DNA of 64,000 nt from contig NC_030852.1 of assembly GCF_000208745.1 (NCBI RefSeq), forward strand, positions 35,664,518 to 35,728,517, read 5' to 3'. Below the pieces are notes generated by a model. It was not told where the DNA came from. It searched no databases and was given only the letters and a program-made list of their open reading frames with translations. Numbering within the stretch: the first letter of the stretch is position 1; each line of letters begins with the position of its first letter. This DNA is from Theobroma cacao. Its lineage: Eukaryota > Streptophyta > Magnoliopsida > Malvales > Malvaceae. Made by a program: the position numbers and the translations under genes. This document shows positions 26,471 to 37,000 of the stretch, piece by piece.

Positions 26471-27440
26471 TTATATATATATATATATATATTCATACTC
26501 GCAGAAGAAACACGTGTACATTAAAATTCTAATATATAAATAAATCATAAGAAAAAGAAATACACATAAAAAAAAAGATAATAACATATAGATAGTATAA
26601 CAAAACTCGATAAATTCGATAGAGATACCAAAGTGCAAAGTACAAAAAGATTTGTAAAGAATGCTCGAGCGAGCAGGCAATCAATATATTCCCGAGCTTG
26701 CCTTTCACTCGACCTCATCCTTCGTCAACAAATGAATATAGATACTCACATTCACAAAAGAAACATGTGCATGTTAAAATTTTATAAAATTAAATATATA
26801 AATAAAAAGAAAAAGAAACACAAATAAAGAAAAAAAAGAGAATAATATATAGATAGTACAATAAAACTCGATAAACTCGATAGAGATACCAAAGTGCAAA
26901 GTGCAAAAAGACCTAGAAAGAATGCTCGAGTGAGCAAGCAATCGATATATTCTTGAGCTTGCCTTTCACTCAACCTCATCCTTCATCAGTAAATGAATAT
27001 ACATAATACATACTAACATTCACAATAGAAACATGTGCACATTAAAATTTTAAAAAATAAATATATAAATAAAAAAAAAGAAACACACAAAAGAAAAAGA
27101 TAATAACATAAAGATAGTACAATAAAGCTTGACAAACTCAATAGAGATATCAAAGTGCAAAGTGCAAAAGGACCTCGAAAGAATGCTCGAGCGAGCAAGC
27201 AATCTATATATTCCCAAGCTTGCCTTTCACTCGACCTCATCCTTCGTCGGCAAATGAATATACATACTTACATTCACAGAAGAAATACGTACACATTGAA
27301 ATTTTAAAAAATAAATATATAAATAAAAAAAATAAACACACACAAAGAAAAAGAGAATGATATATAAATAGTATAATAAAGCTCGACAAACTGGATAGAG
27401 ATACCAAAGTGCAAAGTGCAAAAGGACCTCGAAAGAATAC
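26471..27440. repeat. Tandem array of about 259-bp units (roughly 3.7 copies)
   Basis: The landmark AGAGATACC...AAAGTGCAAAGTGC recurs at 26621, 26882, 27143 and 27397, giving periods of 261, 261 and 254 bp. Each unit holds GAATGCTCGAG, CGAGCTTGCCTTTCACTC, CATCCTTCGTC and an AT-rich stretch with AAATATATAAATAAA. Units differ by substitutions and small indels. The open frames on the minus strand inside the array are products of the repeat and have no independent support. One related unit lies at 41465-41770. Confidence 0.9.
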
Positions 27441-28026
27441 CAAATTGGATAGAGATTAATTCCTAATCTCTCTTGGTACCTTTTGTTATGTTTCTTTAGT
27501 TATATTTTTTACCATTCATCTTCAATTTTTCCATATTCTCACTCATATTTTCTTCATTTTATATTTCATTAATATACTGTTTTTCTCATAGTTATTATGA
27601 AAGCTGAACAATTAGTTAGTTGATTAGTATACTCTCTTTAGATGCAATTTGTGAAGTTTTCTGTTAAGATGATTAAATAAAAAATTAAAATTGAAGATAA
27701 AATCAATAGATTGGTCGAGGTTTGTAATTAAATAGGTCAAATCATACCTAGATTTCTAACTAATTTTCTTAATTAATGCTTAGTGATTAATTAAACAGAG
27801 TAAAAATATAAGAAAATGACTGTAGCAAAAACACGATTCCTTCCCTTGTAAAACAAGGGCAAGAGCGAGACAGCGAGGGCCACTCTTTTGATATAAGAAG
27901 ACGAAGAAATGACTTGATGCCTATGTTTATTGGTTTACTACTAACAAGAGTGAACCTAAGAGTGAGCTTTTCCAAAAAAAAAAAAAAACAAGAGTGAACC
28001 GAAGAAGAAAACGAGAGTGGGAGGTT
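27441..28026. other. 5' flank of the DUF4220 pseudogene
   Basis: AT- and pyrimidine-rich DNA. The stretch 27590-27850 (TTATTATGAAAGCTGAA ... AAAACACGATTCCTTCC) is repeated at 60645-60790, which suggests a third, gene-less copy of this promoter. Confidence 0.5.
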
Positions 28027-29251
28027 ATGATTAAGCTCATCCCATCTCTAACTATTGCTCTGTACTTCATCAAGAAGATTTGGGATGAATGGAATATCCG
28101 AGGGGCTCGTGTTTAGCCTCTTCTTGCAGAGCTTCCTGACTTTGGTCGTCCCATTCAGAATGTCCACAAGGAAGAGACCCTCGATTGCGCTCATCTGGTG
28201 TGCTTACTTGATCGCTGATGCAGCTGCTAATTATGCTATTGGTCTCATCACCAACAGCCAACGCACCCAATCTAATCCTTCTGGCCTTAAGGAAGACAAC
28301 GATCTTTTAGCATTTTGAGCTCCCTTCCTCTTACTACACCTTGGTTGTCCTGAAACCATTACAGCTTTTTCTCTTGAGGATAATGAACTCTGGCTAAGGC
28401 ACATGCTTAGCCTCATCCTCCAAGCCGTAGCTGCTCTTTATGTCTTCATTCAATCTCTTACCAAAAACAAGTTGCAGGTCCCCACATTGCTCATGCTTGT
28501 TACCGGAGTTATCAAGTATGCTGAGCGGATTTATGCTTTGTTCCTTGCAAGCTTGGACAGATTCCGGGACTCCATGCTCCAGAAACCAGATCCTGGGCCC
28601 GACTATGCACGGCTTATGAAGAAATATACTTCTATGAAAGAGGGCAATCTTCCAACGAGAATAATTATGGTACAAGAGCCTGAAAAAGAAGTCAAGGAAA
28701 CGAAGCAAGGCAAATTGGATGATTTAGAAGTGGTGCATTATGCTTATCACTTCTTTGAAACCTTCAAGGGACTTGTGGTCGATCTCATGTTTAGTATCCA
28801 CGCGCGCAAGGAGAGCCGAGACTTCTTCTTAGCGAGGGAACCGGAAGACGCTTTAAGAATAATAGAGGTTGAACTCACCTTCATAAATGGGGTTTTCTAT
28901 ACCAAGATGAAGGTAATGCATTCCATTGTAGGCTATCTTTTCCGATTCATAGCCTTTGGGTCGGTTTTAGCGGCTCTTGGGCTCTTCTATTTTGAAGCAG
29001 AAGAAAATGAATACGATCCATTTAATGTCAAAATCACCTGCATCTTGCTCCTCGGTGCCATTGCCCTGGAGGTTGTAGCGTTCCTCATGCTCATTTTCTC
29101 CGATTGGACTTTTGCTTCCATCAAGAGCCCTGTTCGTTCAATTAGTTTATTGCCGTTGGCTGCTATCTTCAGGGGCTTCCTTGCTCTCAGGAGGCCTCGG
29201 TGGTACAAATGTAAAAGTAAGGGATTGCAAGCTAGGAGTTTACCTAGCTAA
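28027..29251 (+). pseudogene. Broken DUF4220 transmembrane protein gene
   Basis: This is a diverged copy of the intact gene at 42748. ATG at 28027 starts a frame (MIKLIPSLTIALYFIKKIW) that matches for about 27 residues and then ends. Homology continues in the next frame, so a small indel lies near 28105. In that frame a conserved tryptophan codon (AFWAP in the intact copy) is TGA at 28316-28318. The rest of DUF4220, with FLASLDRFRDSM, VVHYAYHFFETFKGLVVDL and the last membrane segments, then reads openly to about 29225. After that, homology to the intact gene stops and the frame ends at 29251. The DUF594 half is absent. Membrane segments and motifs are otherwise well kept, so loss may be fairly recent. 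The protein family has no established biochemical function. Confidence 0.85.
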
Positions 29252-30540
29252 ACACAACTCGCGTCAAACTTACTGGCGGCGGAGAGACGAATCACTGAGC
29301 TCAGGTTCACAAGATGCTCAGACGGGACCACGTGCTCAGCTCAACCCAATTCTCAGGTGAATTTAGATGATAGAAACAGAGATACATTAAAATCCCAAAA
29401 TTTGGGTTTTGATCCTGGGCGTTCGAATATCAGGGGCTCCGCTGCTAATAGTGTGCGGGGATCTAAATCTTACTTGCAGGCCGTGACAGAAGGGGAACCT
29501 GAACAACCGGATGCCACGCTGCTGCCTCCACCGAGCCCATCGGGATACAAGATATGTTCTGGGTTCATTGAGAATGAAAACTTACATTGGCCTGAAAGAG
29601 CTCTTGTAGGTGTTTGCAAAAAATACAGTGAACCTGAAGATGTGGAAAAATTGATGCGGGAAGATGGGAGGAATGGGATATCCATCAGGCGTGTTGTCGG
29701 TTGTCATGATCTGATTTATTTTGAAATAGGTAAAATTTGAAGAAGACAAAGCTGGGAATTGGTCATGGCTTGAAAAATGGTTTGACAAGGTAGATGCCTG
29801 CTGTCCAAACTCAGGCATTAGTGCCGGGAGATGTTGGATTTCTTGTTCACGGATCCCCATTCATGCATGAAGTAGGACAACTTTGTACAATATTGCGAAA
29901 TTATGGGGTGAGCTCATCTGTCTAGGGGATGAAACAATGAGGTTTCAATCCTTTGAAAGGTCCACGATGCTGATCACAACTAACAGTTTGCAAACCATTC
30001 ATGAGTAGATTCATCTTGCTGTGTGAAACCAGTTTTTTTCTATTAACGTACAAGAATTTGCTCCTGATTGTGTTGCAGACCATCCAGGTTGGTCTAAATG
30101 GAAAGAATTTGACTGTGCTTCTAGCTCCTCTTCTGAATTCTCATCCAAAGAAAACCACCCATGTCCCATGGAAGCAGATGACGCTAGGGATGCAGGGGAG
30201 AGCCAACGTACGAGGGGCAGAGGGAAAGCGCCAATGACAAATGAAGAGATTATTGGGCCCTTTGCAACCAAAGTGACCATGCAACCCATTTAGTTCTTCA
30301 ATCCCCAATGAATATAGAAGCATTGGGCTGTCTATGGACTGGAAAGGCCACCTAATAGGAGCCCAACCCGAAGTAATTAGGGAAATCTCCAGTGGCCCAA
30401 GCAATAGCCCAACAAGAGGAGCACCAAGCCCAGGCAATGCTTAAAAGGGCCCACAACCCAGCAACACACCTCTCCAAAGCCCAATGAGCCCAGATTCAGG
30501 ATCCTTCGCAAATGTGGCCGACCCAGTAGCCCATATTGTA
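29252..30540 (+). mobile_element. LINE-type retrotransposon fragment (ORF1 region), degraded
   Basis: An open stretch from 29357 to 29740 includes SYLQAVTEGEPEQ and WPERALVGVCKK. It continues, after a frame change near 29740, into WSWLEKWFDKVDACCPN, GRCWISCSRIPIHA, a TGA stop and LWGELICLGDETM. This order (W..LEKWF, CW..C.RIPIHA, WG..I.L...T) is that of the plant LINE ORF1/DUF4283-like region. The 3' part to 30540 reads as the low-complexity Asn/Pro-rich linker in several frames. It abuts the truncated end of the DUF4220 pseudogene at about 29225-29251. There is no endonuclease or reverse transcriptase. Confidence 0.65.
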
Positions 30541-30564
30541 AATGAAAACATATTTTAGAAGGCC

Positions 30565-30990
30565 ATGATCTCTTTTACCTTTTTATTTGCTTCTTCTTTA
30601 ATTATTCATTTTATTTTTCCTTTATTTCTCTTGTCTTCATCACCCTTTTTTGCTTTTTTTTTCTTTATTCTCTTATTTCCTTTATTCATCTTTACTCCTC
30701 ATTTCTTTTTTTTTTTATTTATTTTCCCTCTGTCAATATTTTCTCTATTATTCCTTACTCTTCATCCTTCTCTCTCTTTTTATCTATAATATTTCATTCC
30801 ATTTTCTTTTTCTTCTTTTCTTTATAGCTTTCCTTCCCTTTTATTTTCTATTCTTAATTCTGCTCTTGCTTCTCTCTCTCCTTCATTCTTTATTCTTAAT
30901 TCTTCTTTTTTTCTTCATTAATTTTTTCTAGTATTTTCCTTGGGTTCTCTTCATTTGTTTCTTTTCCATTTTGTTTCATTTGTCATTAAC
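30565..30990 (+). repeat. Long pyrimidine-rich tract
   Basis: Over 400 bases are almost entirely C and T on the plus strand. They produce spurious Phe/Leu-rich frames. A similar and longer tract lies at 59490-60600. Such tracts may adopt triplex-type structure; no gene is present. Confidence 0.75.
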
Positions 30991-30997
30991 TATTTCT

Positions 30998-31173
30998 CAC
31001 TACAACAAACTTGACTTAAATAGCACATTTTTTAAAATATGCTACTAAAAATATTTTTAATAACACCTTTTTTTTAATGTTTTTTAGAACATTTTTATAG
31101 ATCTAATTTCATTATAAAAAATTTTAGATGCATTATAAATAAAATGTGATTAATACTCAATTTTTTTGTAGTG
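30998..31173. mobile_element. CACTA-type MITE (176 bp)
   Basis: The element starts CACTACAACAAA and ends TTTTTTTGTAGTG, giving near-perfect inverted ends of the CACTA (CMC) superfamily. The interior is AT-rich and non-coding. The flanking triplets are TCT and TCC, an imperfect match to the 3-bp duplication expected for CACTA insertion. It is non-autonomous. Confidence 0.75.
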
Positions 31174-31849
31174 TCCTTTTCTGTTTTGCTTGGTCCTTTT
31201 CTCCCTTTAATATCTTTGTCCTCACTTCTATACTCTTTTTTATCACTACTTTGTACCCTCAATATATTTATTCCCTTTATTTTCTCAGCAATTACATTTA
31301 TTTAACACTTTTAAGTTTTTGGTAATTAAATAACTAAAATATAGCATGTCTCCAAACATAATTTATATATAAACACACAAATAAATTTATGCATTTGGTG
31401 TTATCTAAAAAGAGTTTAATTTTCAAGACTTTTTAATTATTTGCTTTTATATGTATAAGAGTACTTTGTTTTTTTTTTTCTCTTACACTTAAAAGTAATT
31501 TTTAACACTAACTTTATATGATTATTAAATGATTTTTATAAATATAATCTCCAATTCCATCTCTTATGGTTTAAACTTTTATCATATAATACATTATATT
31601 TTCTTTTTCTCAATTAGCTCTCTAATCTCTACAGATAAGTCCTATACATGAAAAAGATTAAACCGTTAATTTTACATAATAAAATTATCAAAATACCCTC
31701 AATTTAATTTGTTCACACTTAAAAGTATTTTGATAAATTTACTAAAAAATTAATGAGATAAGCCTTTATGGGAATAAAACTTATCAGCAACGGAGCAATT
31801 AGTAAAAGGAAAATATAAAGTGTTACAGTGAAGAAAATTGAAACCACGC
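31174..31849. other. AT-rich spacer before duplication copy B
   Basis: The stretch 31255-31330 (CCCTTTATTTTCTCAGCAATTACATTTATTT region) recurs at 60860-60925. No coding signal. Confidence 0.45.
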
Positions 31850-33325
31850 TGTCTTTTTGCAATTTGCTTATTTGTCTTGTGAACTAATGATTCCTCAAAT
31901 TTACAGGCTGTTTTATTGAATTGCAACAGTTGGCCTTTGAAATTCCTACAACCTATATCTATATCTACGCAAATCTCTCAAGAACCCTAAAAGCGCAATT
32001 GACAAGCCATTGCAAATTTCAGTAATAGATGCCATACATCTCTATGCAATAAAGCCAACAGGGAAGGTGTCAAAACAAATGAAACAAATAGAAATGGTGA
32101 AGGTTTCATCCAGGAACAACAATAATCGGCGCTTGCGGTTTAATGTCTACGCTTTAGCTGTCCCACAGGCGACCTGTCTTGCTGGAAACTGCTCCTACTG
32201 GTTCACGGGCCGTTTCCATGGCGTGAAAACATCATCCCTTCTTAAAAGGATAAGTACACTTTTTTAAAAGGATTTTGCAGTGCTGTTTGAACAACATGCT
32301 GCTAACATGTCAGAAATAGAAGGCTGAAAGAATGATTTTTATTTTTATTTTTTTGTTGGGTTTTCACCATTCTTCACTATCTGCACTCCTTAAGAAAGGC
32401 ACAGAGAGGAGTGTCGCTTTGAAAAGAGAATTACTAGTAAAAAAAGAAAAATAGGAGGAATCGGAAGATCAAGATAACTCCATAACTGCAAGTAATAAAG
32501 AGCAGCTTTCCAAGCCTTGAATAACAAATTTTCAGAAGCAGGAAACTGGACTCAAACTATAATTCTGGTATACTTTCAAAAGCTTAAACTAAACAATACA
32601 TTCAGGAAATTTTCAGAGTCTTGAAAACACACGGGAAAGTTCTAATACATTAAGATTTAGAGTTTTGCAATTCTATCAGACTTTACAAAAGGCAAGATCT
32701 TCACTTCCAAGGCACTTATCTCCTTCACAATATGACATTGCAGTAAGCAGCTTCACTCCCAGGTTCTAAGAATAGAAAGTTTTAACATGCATCTCATCCT
32801 GGAAAGCATTTATTGGCTTGTAAACTCATAGGAAGCAGCTTGCAGCTTGGATTAATTTCTGATTGTATGGCTAAATGAGGAAACCCCTGCATAAAAACAA
32901 CTTCACAATGAATTTTGGGCACTAAACAGTCAGGGATCTCATCAAACCTAGAAAAGCACAAAATTGATTGCATAATCAAGATCACAACTTATTATCCAGG
33001 CAAGAAAAAAAGCGCTTTCAAAGATGCTTAAACGATTAATGCCTGCATAGCATGGCTTGTATTGAAGTGTGGCTCAAGTACATGCACATTGTGCAGGAAA
33101 ATATCCTGAAGATTCACTCAAAATTAACCAACTCATTTATGTGCCAACATTGGGACATGTTTGATTTTGGGGTGACCTAATAATACAGCTAGAGCTTCTT
33201 TTCAGTCAAATCACAAGGTTTGCTTAACCCAGAAAAATAATCTTTTATGCACAGTATACAGAGACAGCCTTGCTTCAGAAAGTGAAAACAGAGAAGTCAG
33301 AGAGTTACACATGGTTGCAGTAGGT
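31850..33325 (+). repeat. Segmental duplication, copy B, left and middle parts
   Basis: 31857-32125 matches 21605-21975, and 32130-33320 matches 24460-25620, in the same order and orientation. The 2.5 kb that separate these blocks in copy A, including the whole 150-residue gene, are absent here. The junction lies near GAACAACAATAATCGGCGCTT (about 32115-32135). Confidence 0.85.
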
Positions 33326-34041
33326 ATTAAATTCCTAATCTTCACTGAAACTGTATGTAATATAAGCAGGAATGAGCGGATTGTGTACAATATAAAACAA
33401 AGAAGGACCTGAAGTCATACTTGACCATTTGCAAGATAGAGATCATTCTGCTCATCAAGCCCTTAAAGCTTTCCATCTAGACTGAAATTCCTATGTGTTT
33501 TTAACAATATCAACTTTTAGGATCTACCTAGCCTATGGACTTTGTATAACAGTTTAGCTTCTAACCCCACGATCATTAGGCAGTATTAATCCATTAGGTA
33601 GGAGATAGAAACTTATTCTCACAGTGGATCAAGTCACTGAAAGATCTAAAGAGGACAAATCTCTCTCTCTCTCCCTCTGTATTCAATCCATGTCTCTGTT
33701 TACCTCTCTTTCCTCTCTCTACTTGAACAAATCAATCCAACTTAGCTAAGATTCTTATGTCCACTTTCCACATGATCAAAGCTTCTAGGCTGTCCTCCTC
33801 TTAGTTTTTCCTCAATTGGTACATCTCCACTTCGTATTTCTGTATTGGATCAGAACAAAAGAAACCAACTCAAACAAGATATTTGTTTATTTAAATTTTA
33901 AAATAATGATAGCTGTACAATGCAAGCTAAACAGTAATGAGAAGTATTATATGAAGTGCAAAGATGCAGGGGAGCTATAATTAACGAACCTGAAATTACA
34001 CATGGCCAACCTGCTTGAGGCCTTTTGTCTTCCATTAAGTC
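33326..34041. other. 3' flank of the NLR gene
   Basis: A short (CT)n-rich patch lies near 33660-33720. The remainder should hold the NLR 3' UTR. No other feature. Confidence 0.4.
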
Positions 34042-37000
34042 TCAATTCTTATCAGCTCCAGTGATTTCTTTTGATGCATTTCCTGACCTGAGACTTTTTT
34101 CTACTGGTATATTGGGACTAACTTCAACATTTGGAATTGATTTGTTTGATTTTAGGCTGATGCTGGACGCAGTCCAAGCTGGCAGTTCTAACAGATGTAA
34201 TGTGTGCAAGTTTGGCAATTCCAAGTTGATCAACTCCTGCCCAGAAAAACTCTTCAACTTACCACAACACTTGATTCGTAGAATTTCCAATCTTTTTGGC
34301 AACTGCGCTGATGAGAAAACAGTTTCAAGCATTGGGCAATGGGATATATGCAAATGCTTGAGATTGCTTCTACTTGTGGTCTGCACTTCCTTTTCTGCCG
34401 AAATCATGGTCTGCAGTTGCTTGTCTGTTGAACTCATGGTTTGCACATCCTTCTTTGCGGTAGCCGTGGTCTGCACTTCCTTGTCAGCTGAACTCGTGGG
34501 TTGCACTTCCTTGTCTGAGGAAATTGTGGTCTGCGCTTCCTTGTCTGCGGAACTCGTGGTTTGCACTTCCTTGTCCGTGGAAGTCGTGCTCTGCACTTCC
34601 CTCTTGGCTGAAACCTTGTCTGCTGAACTTTTGGTCTGCACTTCCTTCTTGGCTGGAAGCTTGTCTGCTGCACTTGTGGTCTGCACTTCCTTCTTTGTGG
34701 AACTCGTGGTGTCCACTTCCTTGTCTGCTGAACTTGTGGTTTGCGGTTCACTTTTGGCTGAATCCTTAGCTCCAAACAAATTCTTCAAGTTATCACAAAA
34801 CATAATTTGGAGAGTTTCCAGGTTTTCTGGCAGCTGCCCTGATGAGAAAACAGTTTCCAGTGTTGGGCAGCAATCAATGTACAAAATCTTTAGGTTCCCA
34901 GAACTCAGGGATTGCACTTCCTCTTGGTACAAACTCTTCAAACTAGGAAGGTTAGAAATCCACAGAATCTCAAGGGGTTTTTCCATTTCAAGATCAGCCT
35001 TAGCAAAAATACTCTCCATTCCGGAGCACCTCTCTAGCCAACATCCTTTCATGTTCTTCAAGCTATCAGGCTTTAGATCAGACAAGTTTTTCAAAAATTG
35101 ATTTTCAACCAACATGATATACTTCGCGTGCTCAAGAACAAACTCAATATCAATGGGATAATCATCAAATCCTCGGATTTCCAGAAACTGTCCATCTTTT
35201 GCCTCAAGAGGAAGTTTTCTAATCATGGAGTAGATATCGCTGAAGATTTGTCTACGACTGTCATCGTAATTGTCCTCATCTCTGCCATGTGTTTTAACAG
35301 AGTGAACAGAGGAAATAGAACTGATACTCTCCAATAACGTAGGATCTTTCTTCAAACTTTGGAGGAGTTCTGTGCCATGCACAACCATAGAAGGTTTCTC
35401 ACCCCCCTTAGGAATCTCAGAAGGCTCAGAGATACAACACCGATCCAAGTTTACCTCCAATGGTAGGAACTTGACGTTCTCCCCTTTAAATTCTTCAATC
35501 ACCTTCTCCGGTAGATGAAGACGCTTTAAATTAGTCAACTTTGAAATTTTTTCTCCCAGATTCTTTACCTTGGTTCCTGAGAGATCAAGCACCTCTAGAC
35601 CAGAATTCAATGATGGCAACTCCTTTAAGCTCGAACATCCTCTTAGCAAAAGCTGCCGTAGTTTGCTAAGACCACCAAGAGATGGCAAAGACTCAACAGC
35701 TTCTGCGGAAAGATCCAAAACTTGAAGTTCCGTCAAAGCTGACAGTGAAGATTGCATGCCTTTAAGTGCAATCTTAGATAACTTCAGTGTTCGAAGCTGA
35801 GCCAGTTGATTGAAAGATTCGGCCTTGATATCCTTCAAAGAGCTCGTACCACGTAGGTCAAGCTGCTCAAGTTCTACCAGGATTTGAAAATCTGGAGATT
35901 CTTCTAGTTTGGTGCAATTCCTTAGAATAAGGGACCGGAGTTTGCTAGGATTGGGTAGGGATGGGAAGGATGGAATCTGAGTTTCTGAGACATTGAGTAC
36001 CTGAAGCCAAGACATGTGCTGGAAGTATTTATCTATTCCTGACAGAGATTTACAACTGGAAAGATTAATAATCTCAAGATATTTAAGATCGGCCAAGCTC
36101 GGCAAGTTCACTAGGCTTTCACAACCTGAGAGGTCAAGTTCCACAAGGCCAGTAAGTTCTTTCAACTCTGGAAGGTTTTCAAACAAACAACCTTTTAGGA
36201 AAAGGCGCTGAAGGTTGTGAAGGTTGGGAAGAGCTGGAAGACTTTTAACTTTGGTATGTGAGAGGTTGAGGGACTGAAGACTAGACAAATTTTCAAAAAA
36301 TCTGTCTGGAAACTTTTGCAGACTGGAGTCTTCGGAAAGATCAAGAGACTCTAGGTCTGTAAGTGCTCTTGTGCTTGGGAGTTTTTCAAGCTTAGAACAA
36401 CCTTTCAGTTTGAGATCACAGAGGTGTTTGCCAAGGCTGTCAGGTAAAAATCTAATGTCGGTTTTGGACAGATCAAGGATTCTGAGGTTGTCAGTGCCTT
36501 CAAAGCTGTCATACTGTATTTCCTTTATCCTAGTGGCGCCTGAAACATCAAGAACCTTGAGGTCTGGCAGATGTTTCATTAGGCGCAGTCCAGATAAATG
36601 ATCACATCCTTTAGCCAAAAGGAGTGTTAAATGTTTGAGAGTCTGAACAATTGGTAATTTCTCAATTTTGGTTTCAGAAAAATCAATGACTCGAAGCTTT
36701 TCAAATGACTTGAAACTTTTTTCTTGGATCTTTATCAAAGAGGAGCATCCAGAAAGATCAATTACCTCAAGGTTTTTGAGCTTTGCTAGCTTTGGCAGAG
36801 TCTCCAGGCAAGAACACTGTCTAAGGATGAGCCTGCGTAGTTCAGTCAGGTTGGACAGACTTGCTGGCAATGACTTGATTCTGAGTGCAGATAGATTGAG
36901 GCTTCGAAGTTGGTTCATGTTTGTAAAAAGTACTTCTGACAGTTCCTTCAGAAAGGGTGCACCAGATATCTCAAGAACAATTAATGCTTTGAGATTCTCA

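Noticed and set aside
26471..27440. Possible CRISPR array
   Set aside because: The units are about 259 bp, in a plant nuclear setting, with diverged repeats and no short-repeat/spacer pattern.
26471..27443. Four similar minus-strand frames that look like a small membrane protein family
   Set aside because: They are translations of the 259-bp tandem units; the frame and length vary from unit to unit.
30565..30931. Phe/Leu-rich open frames resembling membrane proteins
   Set aside because: They are products of a pyrimidine-rich tract; two overlapping frames look equally hydrophobic and neither has a proper context.
34025..35101. 358-codon open frame on the plus strand, rich in Cys, Thr and Ser
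   Set aside because: It lies antisense to the NLR main exon and is held open by the 30-bp repeat, whose period is a multiple of three. It has no family resemblance.
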